Below, piece by piece: positions 11,957 to 22,250 of a DNA stretch of 64,000 bases. The stretch's first letter is position 1. Every line of letters begins with the position of its first letter. The notes below the pieces were generated by a model that was not told the origin of the DNA, did not search any database, and saw only the letters and a program-made list of their open reading frames with translations. Origin of the DNA: Mycoplasma leachii PG50 (GTDB lineage Bacteria; Bacillota_I; Bacilli_A; Mycoplasmatales; Mycoplasmataceae); assembly GCF_000183365.1 (NCBI RefSeq), contig NC_014751.1:744001-808000 (forward strand), in the 5' to 3' direction. A program made the position numbers and the translations under genes.

Positions 11957-12889
11957 TTATTTAACAAATTTAGTTCCACTTAAATTTTGTAAAACTTTTT
12001 CAGCTTGTTCTAATGAGCCAATATAAGCTGGTTTACCGTTTGTCTTTTTAACAAATGACATTACAGCTTGAATTTTTGGAAGCATTGAACCTGATGCAAA
12101 TTGATTTTGATCAATATATTCTTGAGCTTTATCTAAAGTTAGCTGATCTAAAGCTTGTTCATTTTCTTTTTTATAATTAATCATCACTTTATCAACAGCT
12201 GTTAAAATAATTAAACTTTCTGCGCCAATAATTTCAGCTATTTTTGCAGCGGCAAAATCTTTGTCAATAACAGCAGCAATTCCTACTAATTTATCATTTT
12301 CTTGATAAACTGGAATTCCACCACCACCTCCAGCAATAACAATAAATGAATTATTTACTAATTGTAAAACTGCTTGTTTTTCAACAATATCAATAGGTTT
12401 TGGTGAGGCAATTACTCTTCTTCAACCACGACCTGCATCTTCAGCAACATTTCAATTATTTTCTTTAGCCATTTTTTTAGCTTCATCTTCACTCATAAAA
12501 GAACCAATTGGTTTAGTTGGTTTTAAAAACGCTGGATCATTTTTATCAACTAGAGTTTGAGTAACAATTGTAGCTGTTTGTTTATCTATTTTTCTTAGTT
12601 TTAACTCATTATCAATAGCTTGTTGTAAGTGATATCCAATATAACCTTGACTCATAGACCCACATTCAGGAAAGTCTAAAATTGGAGATTTTGATTCATT
12701 TTTATTAGCAATATCAAAAGCATTATTAATCATTCCAACTTGAGGACCATTACCATGAACAATTACAATATCATTTCCTTGTTGAATAAAATCAACTAAT
12801 GACTTAGCTGTTTTTTTAACAATTTCTAATTGTTCGCTTGGTGAATTACCTAAAGCATTTCCACCAATTGCAATTACAATTTTTGACAT
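11957..12889 (-). CDS. arcC: Carbamate kinase
   Basis: Converts carbamoyl phosphate and ADP to ATP, carbamate (CO2 and ammonia); the energy-yielding last step of the agmatine pathway. 310 residues, full length. Amino-acid kinase fold: AIGGNALG (~6-13), VHGNGPQVG (~44-52), PECGSMSQGYIGY, GRGWRRVIASP, IAGGGGGIPV, DKDFAAA and LTAVDKV are all present and intact. As the fourth gene after putrescine carbamoyltransferase it is best seen as the AguC enzyme. A hairpin with a T run lies between aguA and this gene and could lower its expression. Confidence 0.95.
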
Positions 12890-12936
12890 TTTAACTTCTC
12901 CTTTCTCTAAGAATTTTTTTCATTTTTTAAAAAATA

Positions 12937-12974
12937 ACCACTCATTATAAAATGTTTTTATTTTAATGAGTGGT
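12937..12974 (-). terminator. Hairpin between aguA and arcC, possible attenuator
   Basis: Stem ACCACTCATT / AATGAGTGGT (10 bp) with an 18-base AT loop; on the minus strand it is followed by TTATTTTTT. It lies in the middle of the operon, so partial termination is more likely than a full stop. Confidence 0.6.
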
Positions 12975-13007
12975 AGTTTATTAATAAAATTTGTATATAA
13001 GATAGTT

Positions 13008-14102
13008 TTATTTAGTTGTTGGTTGTTGTTGAGTAATACAGTGAATATTACCACCACCTAATAGAATTTCACGAGCCATTACAGTTTCAATTTTATGATT
13101 TGGATAAACTGATTGAAGTGTTTTAACTGCTAAATCATCATATTTATCACCAAAAATAGGTAGAATAATAGCATTATTTGCAATATAGAAATTAGCATAA
13201 CTTGCTGGCATTCTTTGTTCTGGTTCTCTTGACATAGTATCACAAACATCTATACCTTCTGCTTCTTCTTTTGTAATAAATAATGGTCCTGGTTGATGTA
13301 ATTTAGTTACTTTAATTTTACGACCTTTAGCATCTAAAGTATTTGTTAAAATATCATAAGCCAATTTAGAACGTTCATATTGAGGGTCAGTTGTATCATC
13401 TGTTCAAGTTAAAACAACATGACCTGGACTAACAACATGTAATAAGTTATCAACATGTCCATTAGTTTCATCATTATAAACTCCTAGTGGTAATCAAATT
13501 ACTTTTTCAACACCACAATATTCTTTTAGATTTTCTTCAATTTGTTCTTTACTTAAATCTGGATTACGGTTTTCATTTAATAAACACTCTTCAGTTGTAT
13601 ATAATGTTCCATCTCCATCAGTATGAATACTTCCGCCTTCTAAAACAAAATCAGTTCTATAATAATCTATATTAGAAATTTCACAAACTTTTCTAGCAAT
13701 AGCATCATCTTTATCTCAAGGAAAATATAATCCGCCTTTAAATCCTCCTCAAGCATTAAAGACTCAGTCAACACCACGAATTTCACCATCTTTATTTTTA
13801 ACAATAGTTGGTCCTACATCTCTCATTCAAGAATCATCATTTGAACATTCAATTACTCTAACATTTTGATCTAAAAGGTTGCGAGCATTTTCAAACTGTT
13901 GATGAGAAACTAGCATTGTTACTTTTTCATATTTTGCAATAGCATTAGCTACATTTGCAAATACACGTTGAGCTGGTTTTGCACCAAGTCTTCAATTATC
14001 AGAACGTTCTGGTCAAATCATTCAACATTGATCATGTTTTTCTCATTCACCTGGCATTCAAAAACCATCTTTTTTAGGAGTTGAATTCATTTTTTTGCTC
14101 AT
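13008..14102 (-). CDS. aguA: Agmatine deiminase
   Basis: Hydrolyses agmatine to N-carbamoylputrescine and ammonia. 364 residues, the family's usual length, of the guanidino-modifying (PAD-like) fold. Visible: substrate-binding MIWPERSDNWR near the N terminus, SNDDSWMRDVGPT with acidic residues, the catalytic histidine in NGHVDN, and the catalytic cysteine in GGGNIHC close to the C terminus. Start ATG 14100-14102 follows an AGGAGAATAA stretch that overlaps the antiporter stop. Third gene of the agmatine operon. Arginine deiminase is excluded by the sequence motifs and the neighbours. Confidence 0.93.
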
Positions 14103-14108
14103 ATTAAT

Positions 14109-15527
14109 TTATTCTCCTTTGACTAAGTTTTTTTTATTTTTATAACTAGATCATCATATTAATAGTTCACCAATACCAATACAAATCACAGTTCCAACTA
14201 AAGCAAATAATACATATCCTCCACCAGAATTTAATTCTCAAGTTTTTGCACCTACCATAATTTCACCAAATAAGAATAAGATTATACTTAAACATAAAAT
14301 TATCATAGGAGTAATTACAACAACTCATTGGAATCACTTAGGTCCTGGGATTTTAAATGGTCTTTTTAAATCTGGATATTTGTATCTAATAATGATAAAA
14401 CTTGGAAATATTAATAAGTAAGGTAATAAAAATATAATTGATGAAAATGCATATAATTGTCAAAAGATTTCAGAAATTTCTCCACTTGGAGATAATAAAC
14501 CTGCAATAATTAATAACACTGTACATACACTTCCAGTAATAATAGTTGCTCATAATGGAGAGTCATTTTTTAAAACTGTACCAAAGATTTTTGGAAATTC
14601 TCCATCACTTGCTGCTTCTTGAATTGCTTTATTAGCACCTGTACTTCAAGTAATCATATTTCCAAAAAAAGTAAATAGTAAAAATACACCTAAAATTTTA
14701 GTTAGCCATTGTGGAAAGACTTTTTCAATTGTTTGAATAATACCATTAGAAACATCTAAAGTTTTAACATCTAATATTACATTAACTGCAATAGTTCCAA
14801 TGATATAAGAAATCACAATTGTCACTCCAGCTAAAATAGTTGATAATGGAATGTCGCGTTTAGGGTTTTTCATTTCGCTTGCAGTATTTGAACCCAATTC
14901 AAAACCAGAAAGGTTATAAATAATTACTGGTAAAAATATAACACCTTTGCTAAATGATGGAAGAATACCATATTCAGCATCATCTATTTTTGTAGATACT
15001 ACATTTCCTTGAGCTAATCAAGTAATTGCTGCTGCAATTAAACCAATAGTTACAACAAGTTTTGAAATAGAAGAAAAGTTAGGTAATCACTTAGTATATT
15101 TAAAATTTAATAATCCAACTAAAACAGTTACTCAAGTTATACCAATAGCTATACCTATTTGAGTTCATAATGATAGTGGAGCACTTGGAAAAAAGATTTT
15201 TGATAATGTTGATGAGAATGCAATATAAACTGAAGACATTCATAAACCAACATTTAATCAATAAAATCAATTACTTCTAGCTGCTCACTTGTTACCACAA
15301 GCATTTTTAACTCATGTATAAATCCCACCATTATCACTATATGCTGCACCTAGTTCAGCTGTAATTAATCCATAAGGTAAAAAGTATAAGAAAGCTAATA
15401 AAATTCAATAAATTATTGATTGTCAACCAATTGCTGCTGCTGAAGCAAATGAGTCTAAGACAAAAACTGCACTAAATGTAAAAGCAATTATGTCAAACAG
15501 TCTTAGACCTTTTTTTGTTTTAGACAT
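14109..15527 (-). CDS. aguD: APC-family antiporter, probably agmatine/putrescine exchanger
   Basis: A 472-residue amino acid-polyamine-organocation transporter with about 12 membrane helices. The first helix region and the conserved IIYNLSGFELGSNTASEMKN segment with PKRDIP are typical of APC antiporters of the GadC/AdiC branch. By position between putrescine carbamoyltransferase and agmatine deiminase it should import agmatine in exchange for putrescine; the substrate is inferred from context. Start ATG 15525-15527 lies 21 bases after the carbamoyltransferase stop. Many conserved Trp residues are UGA. Confidence 0.86.
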
Positions 15528-15548
15528 ATTTAAAAATTATTTTTTATT

Positions 15549-16646
15549 TTATTTTTTGTTTTTTGTTTCAGCATAATCATTATTATATGTGTAGCGTTGT
15601 TTTCATGAACGATCTTGATGTTCCATAAAAGCTTCAACTTTACCTCTATAATAATCTTTAACAGCATTTGATGATTTATCAATTTGTGGGTATAAATAGT
15701 AAACTAACAGACCCATTTGAGCTGTTAATCTGTTTTCTGCTTGTTCAAAAGCAATTGATTGATCTGAATCTATTACTTCATCATAAACTTCTACATTTCT
15801 TGAAGCAGGTAGACAGTGCATAAATAATGCTTGTTGTCCTGCTTTTTTCATTAGTTCAGGAGTAACTTGATAAGTTGGTTTAAAGGCTTTTACTCTTTCT
15901 TCAGCTTCATCTTCTTGATCTACTCATCATCATAAGTCAGTATAAACAATATCAGCATCTTTAACTTGTTCTAAATCATCAGTTACTAATACAGATCCAC
16001 TATTAGCTTGTTTGATGTTTTCATTAGCAATATCAACTCATTCTTGTGGACTTTGGTATCTTTTTGGTGAAATATGTACAAAATTCATACCTAGCTTTGT
16101 AGTAATATGCATTGTTGACGAACACACATTAGTTCTATCTCCAATAAATACAACTTTAATATCTTCAAATTTAATGTCTTCATATTCCAAGTTTTTAGTT
16201 GCCGGCATATATTCTAACATTGTAAATACATCACAAATTGCTTGGGTTGGATGATTATAATCTGTTAGACCATTTAAAACTGGAACATCAGCATATTTTG
16301 CTAAGTTTAAAACTGTTTCATGTTTTAAAGCTCTACACATAATTCCATCACACATATGTGATAAAACTTTAGTTGTATCATATAAACTTTCACGAACTCC
16401 AAGATGTAATTCACCTGGTTTTAAATATTGAGCATGACCTCCTAAAAGTGTCATAGCTGCTTCAAATGAAACACGAGTTCTAGTTGAAGGTTCTTCAAAT
16501 ATCATGGCTAGAGTTTTGTTTTTTAACAATTCAGGTACTGCACCACAATAACGAGCTTCTTTTAACATTTTCATTAATCGAAATATTTCAAAAATTTCTT
16601 TTTTACTCAAATCTTGAGTATCTATAAAATGTCTAACTTTATTCAT
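15549..16646 (-). CDS. aguB: Putrescine carbamoyltransferase
   Basis: Phosphorolyses N-carbamoylputrescine to putrescine and carbamoyl phosphate. 365 residues, in the OTCase fold: carbamoyl phosphate site STRTR (~residue 53), YLKPGELHLG, MCRALKHET, HPTQ in DYNHPTQAICD and HCLPASR. The YLxPGxxxLG loop and the C-terminal extension after ENRLTAQMG match putrescine rather than ornithine carbamoyltransferases, and the neighbours (agmatine deiminase, no arginine deiminase) agree. First gene of the operon; start ATG 16644-16646 with a GAAAGGAA site. An 18-base A tract (minus strand) lies about 40 bases upstream. Confidence 0.9.
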
Positions 16647-16876
16647 ATAAAAATTCCTTTCTTAATATTTATTTTAGCACTATTGTTTTTTTTTTTTTTT
16701 TTTAAATTACAAAAGATTTAAGTCCTTTTAAAAACTACTTAAAAAATAAGCTTGATTTATATTAAAATTTTAATATTTTATAAATTATTAATTGCTATTT
16801 TAATTAATCTTTTAGGATTTAAGTCTTTTTATAATTAAATTTATCTTTATAATTAACCTATAGTAAAAGGAAAAGT
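16647..16876. promoter_or_regulatory. Divergent promoter region with 18-base homopolymer
   Basis: Shared upstream region of the agmatine operon (minus) and an ABC exporter (plus). It holds a run of 18 T (A on the minus strand) at 16686-16703, just upstream of TGCTAAAAT, a likely -10 element for aguB. Two similar stretches, GATTTAAGTCCTTTT and GATTTAAGTCTTTTT, occur near 16710 and 16816. A TATAAT near 16830-16855 probably serves the exporter. Exact start sites cannot be fixed from sequence. Confidence 0.55.
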
Positions 16877-17764
16877 ATGCAAGAAAAAATTATAGAAATT
16901 AAAAATTTAACTAAACAATATAATAATGGTTATGGGATTTTTGATATTAACTTAGAAGTTAATAAAGGTGAAATCTATGGTTATTTAGGGCCAAATGGAG
17001 CAGGTAAATCTACAACAATTAGACACTTAATGGGCTATATTAAACAAAGCAAAGGTAAAGCTTTAATTTTTAATAAAGATTGTTGAAAACAATCTCATAA
17101 GATTCAACCAAGTATTGGTTATTTACCTGGAGAAATCAATTTTCCAGAACAAGAAAATGGTTTAAGCTATATTAAATTTATTTATAAATTAAGAAAACAA
17201 AATAATTGAGATTATGTTGAAAGACTAATTAAGTATTGAGAATTTAATCCAAATATTAAAATAAAAAAAATGTCTAAAGGAATGAAACAAAAACTAGGTT
17301 TAGTTTTATGTTTAATGCATCAGCCAAAAGTTTTAATTTTAGATGAACCAACAACTGGATTAGATCCTTTAATTAAAAATAAATTTATTCATTTAATTTT
17401 AAAATTAAAACAAAATAACACTACTATTTTTTTAAGTTCTCATGTTTTTGAAGAAGTTGAAAAATTATGTAACAAAGTAGCAATAATTAAAAATGGTAGA
17501 ATAATTAATAAATTAGATTTAGACCAAATAAAAAACACTAATGATAGAGAATATAAAGTTACTTTTAAAGATCAAAATATTTATAGAGACGAATTTTTAA
17601 TAAGTACAACTGGTTTACTAGCAACTTATAAAGTTCCTATTGATAAAGTGAATTACTTTTTTAATCAATTAAAATTATATGAAATTAATCTACTTGAAGA
17701 GGTTCCTTTTTCATTAGAAAACTACTTTTTAAAATTTTATAAAAAAGAAGGGGAAACTGAATAG
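16877..17764 (+). CDS. ABC transporter ATP-binding protein (ABC-2 exporter type)
   Basis: A 295-residue ABC ATPase: Walker A GPNGAGKST (~38-46), a signature in the variant form MSKGMKQK (~131), Walker B VLILDEPTTGLD, and the H-loop SSHVFEE. The single-domain layout with a C-terminal extension of ~80 residues resembles ATPases of ABC-2 exporters such as those for bacteriocins, antibiotics or lipids. The permease partner begins 1 base after its stop codon. Start ATG follows AAAAGGAAAA. The exported substrate is unknown. Confidence 0.88.
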
Positions 17765-17765
17765 T

Positions 17766-18530
17766 ATGTTTAATTTTCAATTATGAAAGAACTCCTTTAA
17801 AAATACTTTAATAGTTTGATTGTTTTGTATTCCTTTTTTTAGTTTTATATCTATTATTTTATTAATTTCTATAAAATCAAATGATAATTCAATAAGTGTC
17901 ACTGCTTATCAAACTATTTTAAGAATTCTTTTTGATCAATATGGTATTTTAATTATTTCTACTTTTTTAATTTCAGGAACTATTTCTTTAATGACAAGAC
18001 CAATTGAAAAAGGTCATTTAACTTATATACTTTCATCTAATTTATCTAGAACTAATATTGTTTTAAGTAGATTGTTATATTTTTTATTTAGTATTACAAT
18101 TTATGTTTTTATTGTTTTTTTAATAAATGCAGTTTTTATGAAAATTAATCATATAAATACAGAAGAAATTAATTTAAAAAACTGAGCTTTACAATGTTTT
18201 TCATTTTGAATAATGGTATGTGCAATTGGTTCAATTTGTTTTATGTTTAGTTGTATTTTTAATAAAGGAACTTGAGTATTAATTTTTAATGGAGCTATTT
18301 TTACAATCTTTGTTGGTAGTGATGTAATTAGTCAAGTTGGTAAAGTTTTAGATAAACAATTTCTAATTGATTTTAAAAATTTTACTATATTAAGTTTGAT
18401 AGATTTTAATAGGCTTTCTATTAAAACTGTTTCTGAATTTTATATTAGTTATGCAATATTAATAGGAATTATATTTTTATCTTCTAGTATTGGAATTACT
18501 AGCTTTACTAAAAAAGATTTAACATTATAA
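17766..18530 (+). CDS. ABC-2 type permease
   Basis: A 254-residue integral membrane protein with about six hydrophobic helices, paired with the preceding ATPase. Features fit ABC-2 permeases: N-terminal amphipathic segment, then MTRPIEKGHLTYILSSNLSRT, a loop seen in drug/lipid exporter permeases (ABC-2 'gate' region). Start ATG 17766-17768; ends in TTKKDLTL-like charged tail. Its terminator hairpin just after the stop has been split by an insertion sequence. Substrate unknown. Confidence 0.85.
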
Positions 18531-18543
18531 AAAAAGAGAAGAT
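18529..18543. terminator. Left arm of a convergent terminator split by an IS
   Basis: AAAAAAAGAGAAGAT here is the exact reverse complement of ATCTTCTCTTTTTTT at 20040-20054. In an uninterrupted genome these 15-base arms would form a bidirectional terminator between the ABC permease and the convergent membrane protein gene. The insertion sequence lies in its loop. Confidence 0.75.
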
Positions 18544-18570
18544 TCCCCCCCCCGCTACCATAAACACGGA

Positions 18571-19496
18571 CTAAAATTTTTCAATATTATAACAGGATTG
18601 TTTTCTGAATTGTACAGGAGACAATCCTTTTAATTTTTCCTTTATTCTTATGTTGTTATATCAATAAATATATTTATGAATTCTTTTAGTTAACTCTTCT
18701 ACTGAATTATATTTTTCACCATAATAAATTTCTTGCTTTAATAAACCAAAGAAGTTTTCTATAATAGCATTATCTAAGCAATTACCTTTTCTAGACATAC
18801 TTTGTGTTATGTTATTTTCTTCTAGTTTTTTAGCTCAACTAATGTGCTGATAATGAAATCCCTGATCAGAATGAATCAACAAACCATTTGTATTTTTAAC
18901 CTTTTTAAGTGCTTTGTCTAGCATTAAATTTGTTAGGTTTAAGTTAGGATTAGTTTGAATTGAATATGAAATAATTTCATCATTGTAAAGATCAATAATT
19001 GGTGATAAATATAACTTTTGACCATTAACTTTAAACTCTGTTACATCAGTGCATCAAAGTTTGTTTGCTTGTAAAGAATGAAAATTTCTTTTTAAAACAT
19101 TATCTGCAATTTTTCCAACAGTTCCTTTATAAGAACTATATCTTCCATTTTTTGTTCTAAATTTGATACACTGAACACCAAGCTCTTTAGTTAACCTTAA
19201 AATTTTTTTGTGATTAACAATATATCCTTTTGATTCTAAAGCTATTTTTAGCCTTCTATACCCATATGTTTCAAATGATTTGCTAAAAATATCAACAATC
19301 ATTTCCTTTAATTCTTTGTCTTTATCTATTGTGTTTTCTAACTTATATTTTCATTCATAAAAAGAAGATTTAGGCAGCTCGGCTATTTTTAAGAGAATAG
19401 AAATTTTAACTTTTTTATGTGTTTTTAGTAATTCTAAAACTACTTTTGTTTTTTCCTTGTTGATTTTTCTTTTGTCAACAAGGTGTGGAACTTTTT
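18571..19496 (-). CDS. IS3-family transposase OrfB (DDE integrase part)
   Basis: Catalytic part of the transposase, expressed as an OrfAB fusion after a -1 frameshift. It contains an HTH_21-like region (YGYRRLKIALESKGYIVNHKK), then the rve integrase core with the DDE triad: Asp in WCTDVTEF, Asp in IHSDQGFHYQ, and Glu in DNAIIENFFG. Ends with PVQFRKQS and a stop at 18571-18573. The frame is intact with UGA as Trp, so the element may still be active. The upstream limit given is the shift site, not an independent start. Confidence 0.85.
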
Positions 19497-19982
19497 TCAG
19501 AATTCAGCCTCCAACTTATAGTATTCCACTTTTTCTTTTAATTCTTTAATTTGTTGTTCATTATTGATTTTTACTTGTGATTTCTTTATTTTAGCTGGTT
19601 TTTTATTAGGGTTTTTCATAATTTTCTTAGGTCTTCCTATATTATTATTTAACCCTAAAAATCCATATTCTCTATATTTTTTAACTCAACCAGCTATAGT
19701 TGATGAATAAATAATATTAAACTTTTTTGCGACCTCATCATATGAGTGATTAGTTTCAAGTTTATATAATACAACTTCTAGTTTTAGCTTTGCACTATAA
19801 TAAGGCTTTTTTTCCTTATTAATTAGTCCTTCTATTCCAAACGTTTCAAATCTATTAACTAAACTTTCTACAGTCCAAACTGAAACATCATATTTATTTG
19901 CTAAATAAATACTCTTTTTTATATTAAGTTTTTTAGCTTCTTTAACAATTTTTAACTTTTTTTCTAAATTTAATTTAGACAT
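19440..19982 (-). CDS. IS3-family OrfA (helix-turn-helix protein)
   Basis: A 180-residue protein with two helix-turn-helix segments (residues ~12-60 and ~65-110, e.g. YLANKYDVSVWTVESLVNRF and YDEVAKKFN) and a C-terminal leucine/lysine-rich coiled coil (~140-165), as usual for OrfA of the IS150 group. It binds the IS ends and inhibits or guides transposition. It overlaps orfB; a slippery A_AAA_AAG heptamer near its end lets some ribosomes enter the orfB frame. Ends in TAG at 19440-19442. Confidence 0.85.
19455..19497 (-). promoter_or_regulatory. Programmed -1 frameshift signal of the IS
   Basis: On the minus strand, A_AAA_AAG (19497-19491) is in the orfA frame, and 7 bases later a perfect 9-bp stem CCTTGTTGA / TCAACAAGG with an 11-base loop follows (19483-19455). 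Slippage by -1 leads directly into orfB. Heptamer, spacing and stem all fit the classic IS3-family signal. Confidence 0.85.
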
Positions 19983-20039
19983 ATAAAAACCCCATTTCCT
20001 GGATTTTAGTCCGGAATATGGGGTTCGGGAGAATTTGTC

Positions 20040-20054
20040 ATCTTCTCTTTTTTT
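20040..20054. terminator. Right arm of the convergent terminator split by an IS
   Basis: Mate of the 15-base arm at 18529-18543. On its own it leaves the minus-strand gene at 20053-20532 without a local hairpin; its transcript would run into the insertion sequence. Confidence 0.75.
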
Positions 20055-20532
20055 ATCAATCTTGTTTTCTAGATGCTTTTTGTTTTTTAATAAGTTTATA
20101 AGATAAAAAACCAGCTCCAATTAAAACTACAACTCCAGCTAGAACTCCTCCAACTGTTTCAGCAATTTTATGAGTATTTTTGTATTCTATAACAACAGTA
20201 TCACTTTTATTTGTTTTTAAAATAATTGTTGCTTTTTTACTTCCAATTTTAATATCAACATCAGTTTCTTTAAGTTTTTTATCATTTTCTAGTTTATTAA
20301 CTTCATTAACTCTTTTAATAATTTCACTAGCTGTTGGTGTTTTATTAAAACTACCAAGTTTTGTATTTTTTATTAAATTAGCTAGTGTTTTAGAATTGTT
20401 TTTTTCTTCTTTTTTAGCTTCAGATTTTAAAACAATACTATTAATATCATTATTAATAATCAAACTAGAACTTAAAAACATACTAGTAGAAATTGATACT
20501 AAGATAGCTAGAAAACTTAATATTTTTTTCAA
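20053..20532 (-). CDS. Small exported protein with N- and C-terminal membrane segments
   Basis: A 159-residue protein of unknown function. It has a signal-like segment (~4-30, no lipobox Cys), a charged outer part of ~90 residues, and a C-terminal hydrophobic helix (~120-143, rich in Gly/Val) followed by a basic tail. This suggests a surface protein anchored at its C terminus. The start is TTG at 20530-20532, supported by a GAGGTGA site 6 bases upstream. The last residue is Trp coded by UGA directly before TAA. Its terminator is split by the neighbouring IS. Confidence 0.72.
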
Positions 20533-20620
20533 AAAATCACCTCTATTTTTAAAATAATTTTCTTAATTATTATTTTATATTCACAAACTATAGAAAATCA
20601 ATTTATATTTTAAGGTTATT

Positions 20621-22183
20621 TTATTTTTGAATTACTTTAGTTTGCTTTAAAATTTTTGATGTTTTTGAAGTAATTAAATTATTAATTAAAAATTGAGCTG
20701 TAAATAAATAAATTCAAAATATTACCATTACTAAAGTGTTAATACCAGAAATTAAACTACTATATTCTATTACTTGTTCAGATTTAGCAAATAATGCAAC
20801 AAAATTAGCTCCAGTTGTAATTGTTCAAATAAATCCAGGTAAAACTATGTTATTAACTATTAGTTTTACTGATAGTTGTTTTCCTGATCTATAGTTATCA
20901 ACTAAAGTTGCTAACGCATACATTACTAAACAAGTTGTTAACACTAAATAAGCTAAAGCACCAAATCATTTAGTCATTAATGGGGCTGTAAAAGGTTGAG
21001 CAATATTTCCAACTTGAGCAATTCCAACACAACCAGCAGTTAATGTCATAAATGCTAATAATAATAATGAATAATAAGTAATTGCAGGCTTAATTAATAT
21101 ATGTTTATTAATTTTGTAATCTTTTTTAAAGAAAATATAAAATCCATGAAAAATGATTGCAAAAATTACTCACAACATAATAAATGAACCAATTGTAACT
21201 AAAGCAGTAATGTTTGAAGAGTTTTCAGTAATTAGTTGTAATAAAATACCACTAATTATTCCAGATAATAAGATACTTGGAAGTAAAGCAAATAGTAAGA
21301 ATAATGAAAAACGGGAAATCTCTATACTAAAGATTTTTCATCCCAACTTCTTAGAATCTTTAGACATTGCTTCATAATATTTAACAAAATATCTTGAACT
21401 ATAAGAAGAGTATTCAAATCCACGTTTTATGTCATAAAACATTTCATCTCCTCTTCCATTATTCATTGCACGTCTTTTTTCTTTAAGATACATTTCTTGA
21501 ATTGATTCTAGTACTGAAATACAACCATTTTTAAATACTGTGACATCACCAAATTTAATTAGTGTTTTATAAATTTCATTCATTAAATTAGTTAAAAATA
21601 CAGGTTTAAATGCTAGTGATGAATATGATGAGTAAGCTGTTTTAACTCCTTCAAAATCACCTTCACTAATTTTTGTTTTTAAATTTTCAACAAATTCAAT
21701 AGTTTTACTATAGTTAAATAAAACATTCATATTTCTATTTTTTAAATATGATTTAATGCCAATAATTGTATTAAATAATAATTGTTTTAATAAAGGTATA
21801 AACATTGCAAAAACCCCTCCAACTAAAATAAGTTTAAAAGGACTTAGTAATGTATATAATAATGAGTCTGGAGCCATAAATCCAGTTAATTTATAACCAG
21901 ACTGATTAATGGCGTTAACTCAATCTGTTCATGATGTTGATCCATTAAAAGCAGCTACTTTTTTTCCTCATTCACTACTTTCACCTAATTTTTCAATTAA
22001 AATAGTCTTTCAATTATTAACTCATGCAGAAGTTGAAGTCATTAGTGAGAAAAATGAATCTTTACCATCATTTTTTACACCTCTAATTGCATAAATAGCA
22101 ACCCCGTCAAGTCAAGCTGAATAACCAAAATAAATTACTGCAACAACTAATAAAATGATTGTTAATTTAACGGTTTTTTTCAT
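20621..22183 (-). CDS. Unknown polytopic membrane protein
   Basis: A 520-residue membrane protein with no family that I recognise. An N-terminal hydrophobic segment (~5-24) is followed by an ~75-residue outer loop, a second helix pair (~105-130), a soluble cytoplasmic stretch of ~150 residues with many Lys and Tyr (~140-285), then about six hydrophobic helices to the C terminus. Start ATG 22181-22183 after an AGGAGT site. It follows leuS on the other side of a terminator and seems to be a single-gene unit. Confidence 0.75.
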
Positions 22184-22229
22184 TTAAACTCCTTTTCTAC
22201 AAAAATGATTATATAATTTTGTAAAATAA

Positions 22230-22250
22230 AAAAGGTATTTTCTACCTTTT
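22230..22250 (-). terminator. Terminator of leuS
   Basis: Stem AAAAGGTA / TACCTTTT with loop TTTTC, touching the leuS stop codon, followed by T/A-rich sequence on the minus strand. Confidence 0.7.

Larger units (their letters stand above)
18545..20034 (-). mobile_element. IS3-family (IS150 group) insertion sequence, IS1296-like
   Basis: A complete element of roughly 1.48-1.49 kb carrying orfA and orfB on the minus strand, with a programmed -1 frameshift signal. The ends form imperfect inverted repeats: CCCG followed by a diverged part and a shared CGGACTAAAAT (about 18567-18577 and, inverted, 20004-20014). Size, family and host group point to IS1296 of Mycoplasma mycoides, but I could not compare sequences. 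The exact ends are uncertain because of a run of 9 C at 18545-18553; possible short target repeats such as ATT flank it. Confidence 0.8.

Noticed and set aside
12937..12974. A small RNA gene between aguA and arcC
   Set aside because: Only a simple hairpin with T run is seen; no promoter pair is evident in the gap.
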